Assembly (NCBI GenBank): GCA_905182935.1
Contig: CAJJDL010000313.1
Coordinates: 1-6,929 of the forward strand
Direction: 5' to 3'
Source: an uncultured Nitrospinaceae bacterium
GTDB lineage: Bacteria > Nitrospinota > Nitrospinia > Nitrospinales > VA-1
Length of the DNA: 6,929 nucleotides
Every line of letters starts with the position of its first letter. Positions within the stretch are counted from its first letter, which is position 1. Below are positions 1-6,774 of the stretch, in pieces. The notes beneath the pieces were generated by a model that was not told where the DNA came from, searched no databases, and worked only from the letters and a program-made list of their open reading frames with translations. The position numbers and the translations under genes were made by a program.

Positions 1-346
1 GAGACACCCCATCAGCACCACATTGTTTTGCAATACGAATTTGTTCTTTAGCAATTAATGGGCGGGCAATCGACGTACCTAATAAATAACTTCCTTCATA
101 AAAAGCATTGCCGCGAAGCATCGGAAATACAAAGTCTCGGACAAACTCTTCTCTCAAATCCTCAATATAGACCTCACTCGCACCCGTTGCAAAGGCTTTT
201 TCGCGCACAGGGTCAAGTTCTTGCCCCTGCCCAAGGTCGGCTGCAAATGCTATAATTTCAGCATCATACTTCTCTTTAAGCCATTTGATAATAACGGAGG
301 TATCAAGACCTCCAGAATAAGCTAGTACTATCTTATTTACTTTCAT
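1..346 (-). CDS. argG: Argininosuccinate synthase, N-terminal part (cut by window edge)
   Basis: This cytoplasmic enzyme joins citrulline and aspartate, using ATP, to make argininosuccinate, the penultimate step of arginine biosynthesis. The window holds the first 115 codons; the rest lies beyond position 1. Near the N-terminus is the ATP pyrophosphatase P-loop SGGLDTS (residues 11-17), followed by the conserved [10 protein letters not shown] stretch (about 34-43) and [17 protein letters not shown] (about 84-100), all hallmarks of ArgG. The family is normally about 400 residues, so roughly 70% is missing because of the window edge, not a mutation. The ATG at 344-346 puts the P-loop at the usual distance from the start. 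No strong Shine-Dalgarno precedes it, only a weak purine patch. The gene is separated from tal by 195 bp with its own candidate -10 element, so it is probably not strictly part of the tal-pgi unit. Confidence 0.96.
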   Translation of the reverse strand, partial: MKVNKIVLAYSGGLDTSVIIKWLKEKYDAEIIAFAADLGQGQELDPVREKAFATGASEVYIEDLREEFVRDFVFPMLRGNAFYEGSYLLGTSIARPLIAKEQIRIAKQCGADGVS

Positions 347-400
347 TTTTATAATTTGCTCTATTTATTAATTTTTTAATTTTGGGATATGCTTAATTAA

Positions 401-406
401 ATTATA
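401..406 (-). promoter_or_regulatory. Candidate sigma70 -10 element for argG
   Basis: On the minus strand this reads TATAAT, a perfect -10 hexamer, placing transcription start near 394 and giving a 5' leader of roughly 48 nt before the argG ATG. The hexamer 17 nt upstream is only a T run, so there is no good -35 box. The surroundings are very AT-rich, so a chance match is possible. I see no convincing ArgR-type operator. Confidence 0.4.
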
Positions 407-422
407 CACAAACATCAAAACC

Positions 423-442
423 TAAAAAAAGTAATTTTTTTA
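423..442. other. Perfect 8-bp A/T inverted repeat with 4-nt loop
   Basis: TAAAAAAA (423-430), loop GTAA (431-434) and TTTTTTTA (435-442) form a perfect hairpin in the tal-argG gap. The stem contains only A-T pairs, so it would be a weak terminator in either direction. It lies just upstream of the candidate argG -10 element. On the minus strand its T run would fill the -35 position. It may be an A-tract or UP-like element or simply composition. Confidence 0.3.
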
Positions 443-517
443 ACAAGAGAATACCTTTAACTAATCAATAATCAAATATCCAATAACAATATACTTAAGA
501 TAAGGAGGTAGTTCTTT

Positions 518-542
518 AAAGAGCTTAAAAGGAGTGCTCTTT
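518..542 (-). terminator. Hairpin at the tal stop codon, weak terminator candidate
   Basis: On the minus strand AAAGAGC (542-536) pairs with GCTCTTT (524-518) around an 11-nt loop. The first stem base is the last base of the tal stop codon. Three of seven pairs are G-C or C-G. The bases that follow are AAAGAAC, so there is no U tract, and efficient intrinsic termination is doubtful. It may instead protect the 3' end of the pgi-tal transcript. Confidence 0.3.
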
Positions 543-1783
543 TACAAAAAGGATCGAATTCTATCATCTAACGAGCTTTGGTCTTTTGTAAACGACTGCA
601 AAGCAGATTGAGTCATAAGATCATCTAAAGCAACTTCATTGGGCCACTCTTCAAGTCTTGGTATTTTACCTTCCTCTTGTATTTTTGCCAGTTCGCTAAC
701 TGAGAAAGGGTAAAACAAATCAATACTTTTTTCTTTACAAAATAATTCAAGGTTTTTCCCAGACATATTATCCAAATTGGGTTCCATAAGGAGGTCATCT
801 ACAAATCGAATGAAGGAATCTGAAATTTCCCATAATTTAGAAAACCTATCAGCCTGGTGATGACTTAAATCAATTCCTGGTTGAATATCCGTTCCGATAT
901 TACTACTTATGGAATCGATAGAATTACCCATTTTCATAAACTCTTCCATGGCAACTGGAGGAATAGTTAGAACATCAAGTCCTGCCAGAAAATTCACCTG
1001 TTCTCCGCTTCTTATACTTGCCCCAATAAGTTTCGTGCCAAGGTCTGAATACTTTTGACGCAGGTTAAGAAGTGCCTCCTGTGTCGCCAAAGTTACCTTC
1101 TCACCAACCAACTCACCACCACCTAAAGAGTTTTCAGAAACCACTTGATTAAGTCTTCCTAAAAACACATTTACATAGGAAGAATTTGACAGTCTAGCTG
1201 CAAAGTAATTTTGGCGTGCCGAAAAACCAAGAGTGAAGTTAATTGGCATTCCTTCTTTACGAAGAGTCCTTACAGACATATATCCCTCAGGAGTTAGAGG
1301 AATTTTTATTGTGAAGTAATCAGGACATACACGGTAATATCTGCGCGCATAGTCTAAAGTACGATCAATATTTCTTGACATTGAAGGATGTAATTCGATA
1401 CTTACTTTAGTTTTAAAAGCTTGCACTAACCTAAGAGCAATACGACAATTAATAACAAAACCAACTTCTGTAACTCTCTCATTTTCGGTCAAATCAGGCG
1501 CAACCGCTTTTAACCGAGAAACAATTTCACCGATAACACTATCCATCACACCAGTTTGAACTACTTGATTAGCTAAAGTATTATTGGTTGTAAGGGCGGT
1601 AAATTCTGACTTCCAAATAGATTGAGCTTTCTCTAAATCACCCGTATCAAGCCAAAGCTCTGTTCCAGAGTTCTTGAACCGAGACATCGCTGGGTTTGAT
1701 TCAAAAACAGGTTGCCCCTTACCAAGGTCCACGCAAGCTATCTCGTGTATAACACTATCAAGTTCGCTAGAAACTGTTTTCAT
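542..1783 (-). CDS. tal: Transaldolase-family protein (long, diverged)
   Basis: Predicted cytoplasmic class I aldolase that transfers a dihydroxyacetone unit between sedoheptulose 7-phosphate and glyceraldehyde 3-phosphate, giving erythrose 4-phosphate and fructose 6-phosphate. The TIM-barrel landmarks appear in order: LWLDTGD with Asp46; TTNNTL (65-70) in place of the usual TTNPSL; SIELHP with Glu130; TIKIPLTPEG with Schiff-base Lys160; INFTLGFS (181-188); VFLGR (206-210); GASIRS (254-259); and TIPP (273-276). The key Asp, Asn, Glu, Lys and Arg are all present. At 413 residues it is longer than typical 310-380 residue enzymes, with a long N-terminal lead and about 135 residues after TIPP that I do not recognise. 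The ATG overlaps the pgi stop as TAATG, and AAAGGAAG just upstream is a strong Shine-Dalgarno site, which fixes the start. Substrate specificity is inferred from family; another sugar phosphate cannot be excluded. Confidence 0.9.
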   Translation of the reverse strand: MKTVSSELDSVIHEIACVDLGKGQPVFESNPAMSRFKNSGTELWLDTGDLEKAQSIWKSEFTALTTNNTLANQVVQTGVMDSVIGEIVSRLKAVAPDLTENERVTEVGFVINCRIALRLVQAFKTKVSIELHPSMSRNIDRTLDYARRYYRVCPDYFTIKIPLTPEGYMSVRTLRKEGMPINFTLGFSARQNYFAARLSNSSYVNVFLGRLNQVVSENSLGGGELVGEKVTLATQEALLNLRQKYSDLGTKLIGASIRSGEQVNFLAGLDVLTIPPVAMEEFMKMGNSIDSISSNIGTDIQPGIDLSHHQADRFSKLWEISDSFIRFVDDLLMEPNLDNMSGKNLELFCKEKSIDLFYPFSVSELAKIQEEGKIPRLEEWPNEVALDDLMTQSALQSFTKDQSSLDDRIRSFL

Positions 1784-3093
1784 TAATCTTCCTTTCTCTG
1801 ATCAGGTTTATTTAGCAAGATAAATATTTTTTTTTTTTTTTGGTCAACTCCGGGCTGATCAAAAGGATTAACATTAGACAGGTATCCAGTCATGGCAACC
1901 ACTCTCTCTAAAAAATAAAACAGCTGACCCAGACTATAGGCCGAACGTTCTTTAAGTATTAGGGTTAAACTAGGAACGCCTCCTTCAAGATGGGCAGCAG
2001 CCGACCCTTTGTACGCTTTCTCGTTAACAAAATCCAGTTCTTTTCCTTGAAGGTAATTAAGCCCATCCAAATCATCACTATCAGATGGAATTTTAATAGC
2101 CTTAGAAGATTTTTCAAGCAATAAAAAAGTTTCAAAAAGGTTTCGAGCTCCTTCCTGAACACTTTGACCAAGAGAATGTAAGCCCTCTGGATATTGTACT
2201 GAAGCAGGGAAAATTCCCTTCCCTTCCTTGCCTTCACTTTCTCCAGAAAGTTGTTTCCACCATTCCAAAACAAATCTAAAAGAACAATTAAATGTTGTCA
2301 TAAGTTCAATCATTTTACCTTTTTGATAAAGACAATGCCGATTCACAGCATAACGGTAAGCTAAATTTTGGCCCAAATCAGAAGTTTTGGTAAGAGCACT
2401 TTCTGCTAATAAAGCACCATCCATTAGATTATTCAAATCAACACCAGATATCGCAATAGGTAATAATCCAGCAGTGGTAAGAACCGAAAAACGGCCTCCA
2501 ATATCTTCAGGAATTACATATAATTTATAACCTTCTTCGTTACTCAAAGAATTTAATGGATTTTTTTCAGGCCCAGTAGTGACTATTATTCTTTTACGAG
2601 ACTCTTCCTTGCCATATTTTTTTTCCATAAAACTTCTCAGCAACCTGAAAGCAATAGCTACCTCGAGAGTAGTACCTGATTTTGATATTACATTAACGCA
2701 AACCTCTTTATCCTCTAATGTCCTAAAAAGATCTGAATAATAATCAGAACACATAGTATGACCAGCAAAATAAATATCAGGATTAGAGGATTGTTTGAAA
2801 AATGGGCTTAAAAAAGAAATAGCAGCACGAGCTCCCATGTAGGACCCCCCAATTCCAATGCATACAAAAGCGTCGCACTTGTCTCTAATTTCTTTTTGAG
2901 TAGTTATAATAGAATCTATTAAAGAAGAGGGCGTGCTCGAAGGTAAGTGCAACCAACCAAGATGCTCATTACCCAGTCCCATTTTATTTTCCAAACCATC
3001 ATGCAATCGATCAACTCTCTCTTGCAAAGTCTCTATATCTTGGTTTGAAACAAACCCTTTTGCTCTGTCATCATTAAATTCAATATCAATCAT
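1783..3093 (-). CDS. pgi: Glucose-6-phosphate isomerase
   Basis: Cytoplasmic enzyme interconverting glucose 6-phosphate and fructose 6-phosphate in glycolysis and gluconeogenesis. At 436 residues it matches the short bacterial Pgi form (about 450), not the 550-residue E. coli type. Visible motifs: GIGGSYMGARA (80-90), the phosphate-binding SKSGTT loop (137-142), GGRFSVLT (199-206), GESEGKEGKGIFPAS with catalytic Glu285 (284-298), HSLGQSVQEGARNLFET with His306 (306-322), and NPFDQPGVDQKKKK (409-422) with the probable catalytic Lys420. In the last motif the family's usual GVE is GVD (Asp417). The codons from Gln418 to Ile423 include 15 consecutive A bases. No good Shine-Dalgarno precedes the ATG; an in-frame stop nine codons upstream limits any extension. 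It follows a 143-bp gap and is coupled to tal downstream, so the pair shares fructose 6-phosphate as a metabolic node. Confidence 0.96.
   Translation of the reverse strand: MIDIEFNDDRAKGFVSNQDIETLQERVDRLHDGLENKMGLGNEHLGWLHLPSSTPSSLIDSIITTQKEIRDKCDAFVCIGIGGSYMGARAAISFLSPFFKQSSNPDIYFAGHTMCSDYYSDLFRTLEDKEVCVNVISKSGTTLEVAIAFRLLRSFMEKKYGKEESRKRIIVTTGPEKNPLNSLSNEEGYKLYVIPEDIGGRFSVLTTAGLLPIAISGVDLNNLMDGALLAESALTKTSDLGQNLAYRYAVNRHCLYQKGKMIELMTTFNCSFRFVLEWWKQLSGESEGKEGKGIFPASVQYPEGLHSLGQSVQEGARNLFETFLLLEKSSKAIKIPSDSDDLDGLNYLQGKELDFVNEKAYKGSAAAHLEGGVPSLTLILKERSAYSLGQLFYFLERVVAMTGYLSNVNPFDQPGVDQKKKKIFILLNKPDQRKED
1788..1795 (-). promoter_or_regulatory. Ribosome binding site of tal inside pgi
   Basis: The minus strand reads AAAGGAAG, with AGGA six bases before the tal ATG, and lies within the last codons of pgi. 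Together with the TAATG overlap it supports translational coupling of tal to pgi. It is clearly stronger than the sites in front of pgi or argG. Confidence 0.75.
1827..1841 (-). repeat. A15 homopolymer in the pgi coding strand
   Basis: Fifteen consecutive T on the plus strand, so A15 in the message, covering part of Gln418, Lys419-422 and the first base of Ile423. It is by far the longest homopolymer in the window; the next seen is an A9 in the PBP gene at 5950-5958. Such runs are prone to polymerase slippage and to sequencing error. As given, the reading frame is intact and agrees with the Pgi family. Confidence 0.95.
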
Positions 3094-3179
3094 AATATTA
3101 TGTTTTTCAAAGTATCAAAAATAAAGGCTAACGACGACCTAGCAATTATTAAGAACTTTATTTAAGGAATTCCAAGATT

Positions 3180-3232
3180 AAAAAAATATTTAGTTACTAT
3201 AAAAGGCATCTAATTAGAATATCACATAGCCT
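3180..3232 (-). terminator. Possible weak terminator after the SPOR gene
   Basis: On the minus strand AGGC (3232-3229) can pair with GCCT (3207-3204), extendable by an A-U and a G-U pair, around a loop of about 21 nt. A T run (3186-3180) lies some 17 nt further on rather than directly after the stem. The structure is weak and the geometry poor. It is noted because this 143-bp gap separates the envelope genes from pgi-tal and is where a transcript boundary would be expected. I see no convincing pgi promoter here. Confidence 0.2.
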
Positions 3233-3236
3233 CATA

Positions 3237-4796
3237 CTAATTATTTACAGGAAAAGAAATTATAAAGTAATTTTTTATAGTTTTTTTATTAATCAGTTGA
3301 TCAGCGAACCTGCGTGCGTTTTCTTTTGAATTGAAGCGACCTACTCGGACTTTATACCAAGTTTCCCCAGATTTTCTTTTAGTTTTAACCTGGTAAACAT
3401 TTCTCACTCCCTTTTGCTTTAGATTGAAAATTAGCCTATGTGCATCTTCAGAAGATGTAGAGGCTGCAACCTGAATAGTATGTGTTTCTGAAATGCTCTT
3501 TCCACTAGCTTTTTTTATTCCGGAATCTAGAGCTTTAATCGCTGCACCAGCAACTATCTCTTTATGATCTTGCGATATAAAATAATTTAGACTTGCAGCC
3601 AACATTAATACTAAGAAAAAAATAAAACCTCTAGTTTGAGTTCTAAAAATTCTTCTATAAAAAAACACGAAAAAACTTGTTAAAATTTTAGATATAACTC
3701 TAAATAGTTCTTTCAAATTTTCAAAGAAGGATATAGAGAATCCCATTTTAGATTTTAGCTTTTCTAACTCACGTAAATCGTCCTTACCTAGCAACTTTAT
3801 TTTTTTAACCTTACCTAAAACCTTCAAATCTGCAGTTTCTCTAATTATATGTGTACGATACTCCTCATTTAATCCATCAAATACTTCACCACATTTTCTA
3901 TGAAGGTCTGGGTCTATCTCCTTCCAGGCAGATCTGCAATAAGAAATAGCAATCAATTCATGAACCTGCTTAGCATCAGGTAAGCTCATTGACAAAGCTC
4001 CAATATAAAATCGAAGCGCAAAGGAATCCGACCGATTAACACTCAAAAGCTTAGGCAAGACAAGGGCTACTATGTTTTTAGAGTCTTCGCTCTCCCCCAA
4101 TAATGCGGCAAGAAAAACGGGTTCTGACTTCTGATTAAATAAATTTTTATAAAGAAATAGTTTTGCAAGGTTACTAACAATAACTTTATCACTAAAGTCC
4201 CCTGCTTTCAGTATAACAAGCAGTAAATCTATTTCCTCATCTGTCAAGTCGACATCCTTTCTGAAAATTGAAAGCAATGGAACCCGATAAGTAGGATCTT
4301 CAGGCTTTAAAAGGAAAGCCTTTAAATAAACCCTTTGTGCTTTAGAATCCTCACTCCCAACATATAAAAGGTAATCTGCAAATTGGAAAATAACGTTACG
4401 TCGTAAATACTTTCCTTTCTTAGGTAAAAAATATGCAGAATATGTGAAATCAAGGACCGCTTCGAATCGTTCTATTACTACATCTGATTTAACATCGGTA
4501 GAAATAGTTTTCAGACTATGTATGGCATTATGGAATCGTTGCTCGCCAACTAACCCATAAGCAATAAAACCTATAAAAAGAGAAATAAATAAAAGTATCC
4601 ACTGAAGAATAGAGTCATTGAAAGAAGTGTTAGGTAACGCTATCTCGTGAAAAAAATAAAGCGCAAAAAACCCAAAAGTAAGCAAGAGAAGAAAAGACAG
4701 ACCTATTCGAATAAAAATATATTTGAGGGCTTGGTATATCATTTTATAAAAAGTTTGTAGATATTTACTTAGGCTCTTGTTCCTTCGAAATATCAT
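3237..4796 (-). CDS. Three-TM membrane protein with C-terminal SPOR domain
   Basis: The specific protein is not recognised; the C-terminal domain is. Hydrophobic helices are at about 29-49, 65-84 and 389-407. Arg-rich residues (381-388) just before the third helix predict a cytoplasmic side there. So about 85-388, a mostly helical region resembling TPR or HEAT-type solenoids, should be cytoplasmic, and 408-519 periplasmic. Residues about 438-516 fit SPOR: HTIQVAASTSSEDA, then a helix, then WYKVRVGRFNSKENARRFA. SPOR domains bind glycan strands stripped of stem peptides at division sites. The gene directly follows PBP1A, suggesting a role in wall growth or division. From the first ATG it overlaps the PBP gene by 32 nt. 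An alternative ATG at 4742 (residue 19) would start 22 nt after the PBP stop and still keep all helices. Neither has a good Shine-Dalgarno, so the start is uncertain. Domain call is strong; the function is inferred. Confidence 0.85.
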   Translation of the reverse strand: MIFRRNKSLSKYLQTFYKMIYQALKYIFIRIGLSFLLLLTFGFFALYFFHEIALPNTSFNDSILQWILLFISLFIGFIAYGLVGEQRFHNAIHSLKTISTDVKSDVVIERFEAVLDFTYSAYFLPKKGKYLRRNVIFQFADYLLYVGSEDSKAQRVYLKAFLLKPEDPTYRVPLLSIFRKDVDLTDEEIDLLLVILKAGDFSDKVIVSNLAKLFLYKNLFNQKSEPVFLAALLGESEDSKNIVALVLPKLLSVNRSDSFALRFYIGALSMSLPDAKQVHELIAISYCRSAWKEIDPDLHRKCGEVFDGLNEEYRTHIIRETADLKVLGKVKKIKLLGKDDLRELEKLKSKMGFSISFFENLKELFRVISKILTSFFVFFYRRIFRTQTRGFIFFLVLMLAASLNYFISQDHKEIVAGAAIKALDSGIKKASGKSISETHTIQVAASTSSEDAHRLIFNLKQKGVRNVYQVKTKRKSGETWYKVRVGRFNSKENARRFADQLINKKTIKNYFIISFPVNN

Positions 4797-6774
4797 ACGA
4801 CTTAAGATCTCGAGGCAAAATAACTATCTCTTCCTTAAGAGCAACATTAGTTGATTCTAAAGATTGATCATCTACAAATGTTCCTGAGTGGATATCGACT
4901 TTTTCAAATTTAATTCCTTCGGGTATCGAAAACTTTATCTTATTTCTTCCTTTCAATGCCTTTTCCATAAAAAATGCCCAAATTGGGGCAGCGGCACTAG
5001 CTCCTGTCAATCCTTGTTTAAAGCGATTAATCATAGGCTTGTTATTATCATAACCGACCCAAACTGCTGTCGATATAGTCTTAGTAAACCCATTAAACCA
5101 AGCATCCTTAAAATCATTAGTAGTCCCTGTTTTTCCACCAGCAGGGTGTTTGAACCCCATCCGCCTAACAATTCTGCCGGTCCCTCCATCTATTACTCCT
5201 TGCATCATGTTTAATAGTGGGTAAATTGATTTAGGAGAATAATTCTGCACTCCATGATAAAAGTTTTCATACAAAGGATTACCCTTAAAGTCTTCAATAC
5301 GTTCAATAAAATATGGCTCATTGTAAACACCCAAATTAGCAATCATACTATAAGCTGAAGCCATCTCAAGTGGCGAAACTCCTGAAGTTCCAAGGGCAAG
5401 TGAAAGGTTTCTACCAAGTGGACTGGTAATACCAAATTGTCTAGCTGTTTGAATAACTTTGTCTGGAGTCACATCCTGAATTAATTTAGCCGAAACAACA
5501 TTGAGTGACCGCATCATTGCTTTTTTAAGAATTATATTACCCGCATATTCATTATTAAAATTTTTAGGCTTCCATAAGTCGTTGCCATGAATTTCTATGG
5601 TAATAGGTTCATCTTTAATTACAGATGCGGGATTATATCCATTGCGTTCCATTGCTGTTAAATAAACAAATGGTTTAAACGATGAACCTGGAAGTCGGTT
5701 ATTTGAAACAGCCCGATTAAATTGACTATTGGAGTAACTACGACCACCAAGCATAGCTCGAATTGCACCACTTTGGTTTTCTATAGATACCATCGCCACT
5801 TGCAAAAATTCCTTTTTATCATCTGTTTTCATCTCATTTTCTAATGCTTGCAAATGAGACAATGCTGATTTTTGAGCAAAATTCTGCAGACGAGTATCTA
5901 AAGTAGTAAATACTTTAAGCCCACCAAAATGAACAAACTCTTTCCCATATTTTTTTTTCAGCTTAACTAAAACATAATCAATAAAATATCGATTAGGATT
6001 ATCATCCTCTCTGGGCCTAGTCAATTCAAGTTCTGACGAAAGTGCGTTATTTTTCTCATCTAAAGAAATTAGGTTTTCATTAACCATTCGTTGCAGAACA
6101 TATCCCGCTCTTGCCATCGCACGCTTGTAGTTTTTAAATGGGTTCGCATGATTCGGTGAATTAGGCAAGCCCGCCAAGAGAGCTCCCTGTAAAACAGTCA
6201 AGTCTTTTGCACTTTTTCTAAAATAAGTTTGTGAGGCTTCTTCTATCCCATAGGCCCCATTGCCAAAATAAATCTGGTTGCAATAAGTCTCAAGAATTTT
6301 ATTCTTTGAGAACGTAGCTTCTAATTGAAAGGCTATTAAAAGTTCCTTGATTTTTCGTACCCAATTTCTTTCAAAAGAGAAAAATAGATTTTTCGAAAGT
6401 TGCTGAGTTATAGTACTTCCTCCTTGCAAAACTTTTCCTTCCCTAAGATTCATATAAAGCGCTCTCAGTAAACCTCGATGATCCAGGCCCTTATGAGAGT
6501 AATAGCTAGAGTCTTCTGCTGCTATAATAGCTCGTGTGAAATTTGGAGAAATATCTTCTAAAAGAACGGGATAACGCTTTCCTAAAACTTTAATCCTTTT
6601 CCCATCCACAGAATAAATTTCCGTAGACAGGCTAAGGTTTATTTTTCCTAGATCAAGAGGTAATTGAGGCAATTCTCGACTCAATAAAAAGTAAGATCCC
6701 AGTCCAACAAACACCAAAAGAAGAATCAAAACATAAAACCAAAAAGTAATACGCTCAACCAAATATCGAATCAA
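4765..6774 (-). CDS. Class A penicillin-binding protein, PBP1A type (mrcA/ponA family)
   Basis: Bifunctional murein synthase anchored in the inner membrane: its glycosyltransferase polymerises lipid II and its transpeptidase cross-links the strands. One N-terminal helix (about 10-31) follows a short basic cytoplasmic tail. The GT51 domain shows EDSSYYSHKG with catalytic Glu87, GGSTITQQLSKNLF (118-131), RKIKELLIAFQLE (140-152) and KILETYCNQIYFGNGAYG (159-176), where Cys165 replaces a usually hydrophobic Leu. The transpeptidase domain has SSFK with nucleophile Ser364 and Lys367, SLN (423-425) and KTGTT (548-552). At 669 residues it is shorter than E. coli PBP1A (850) and shows no room for that protein's inserted OB-like domain. 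The start is TTG, set by GGAG seven bases upstream, the TTGA overlap with the preceding gene, and the need to keep the membrane helix; the next Met is residue 107. All catalytic residues are present, so it should be active. Confidence 0.96.
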   Translation of the reverse strand: MIRYLVERITFWFYVLILLLVFVGLGSYFLLSRELPQLPLDLGKINLSLSTEIYSVDGKRIKVLGKRYPVLLEDISPNFTRAIIAAEDSSYYSHKGLDHRGLLRALYMNLREGKVLQGGSTITQQLSKNLFFSFERNWVRKIKELLIAFQLEATFSKNKILETYCNQIYFGNGAYGIEEASQTYFRKSAKDLTVLQGALLAGLPNSPNHANPFKNYKRAMARAGYVLQRMVNENLISLDEKNNALSSELELTRPREDDNPNRYFIDYVLVKLKKKYGKEFVHFGGLKVFTTLDTRLQNFAQKSALSHLQALENEMKTDDKKEFLQVAMVSIENQSGAIRAMLGGRSYSNSQFNRAVSNNRLPGSSFKPFVYLTAMERNGYNPASVIKDEPITIEIHGNDLWKPKNFNNEYAGNIILKKAMMRSLNVVSAKLIQDVTPDKVIQTARQFGITSPLGRNLSLALGTSGVSPLEMASAYSMIANLGVYNEPYFIERIEDFKGNPLYENFYHGVQNYSPKSIYPLLNMMQGVIDGGTGRIVRRMGFKHPAGGKTGTTNDFKDAWFNGFTKTISTAVWVGYDNNKPMINRFKQGLTGASAAAPIWAFFMEKALKGRNKIKFSIPEGIKFEKVDIHSGTFVDDQSLESTNVALKEEIVILPRDLKSYDISKEQEPK

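Noticed and set aside
58..255. Open frame on the plus strand, 65 codons
   Set aside because: It lies wholly antisense to argG, whose conserved motifs are unambiguous. Its translation has low complexity of a shadow frame and no recognisable domain.
501..612. Perfect Shine-Dalgarno (TAAGGAGGT) on the plus strand and a GTG frame from 534
   Set aside because: The GTG is 24 nt from the site and the frame stops after about 25 codons while running antisense to tal. No credible start lies at proper spacing.
1965..2273. Minus-strand open frame of 102 codons in another frame within pgi
   Set aside because: It overlaps conserved Pgi sequence, including the HSLGQ region, in a shifted frame. Its Lys/Leu-rich translation is a by-product of AT-rich codons.
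542..3093. Possible frameshifted Tal-Pgi fusion protein
   Set aside because: The genes are in the order pgi then tal, each is complete, and a normal stop/start junction with its own ribosome site separates them.
2933..3124. Plus-strand open frame of 63 codons over the pgi 5' end
   Set aside because: Antisense to the pgi start, with no ribosome site or known motif.
3094..3236. Possible pgi promoter (TTGGAA with a 17-nt spacer to TTAATA)
   Set aside because: The -10 match is poor and the region is AT-rich enough to give such pairs by chance.
4888..5214. Plus-strand open frame of 108 codons
   Set aside because: Antisense to the transpeptidase part of the PBP gene, including its KTG box; no domain seen.
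5950..5958. A9 run in the PBP gene as a second slippage site
   Set aside because: Nine A bases encoding three lysines (KKKYGKE) are common in AT-rich genes; nothing downstream suggests a programmed frame change.
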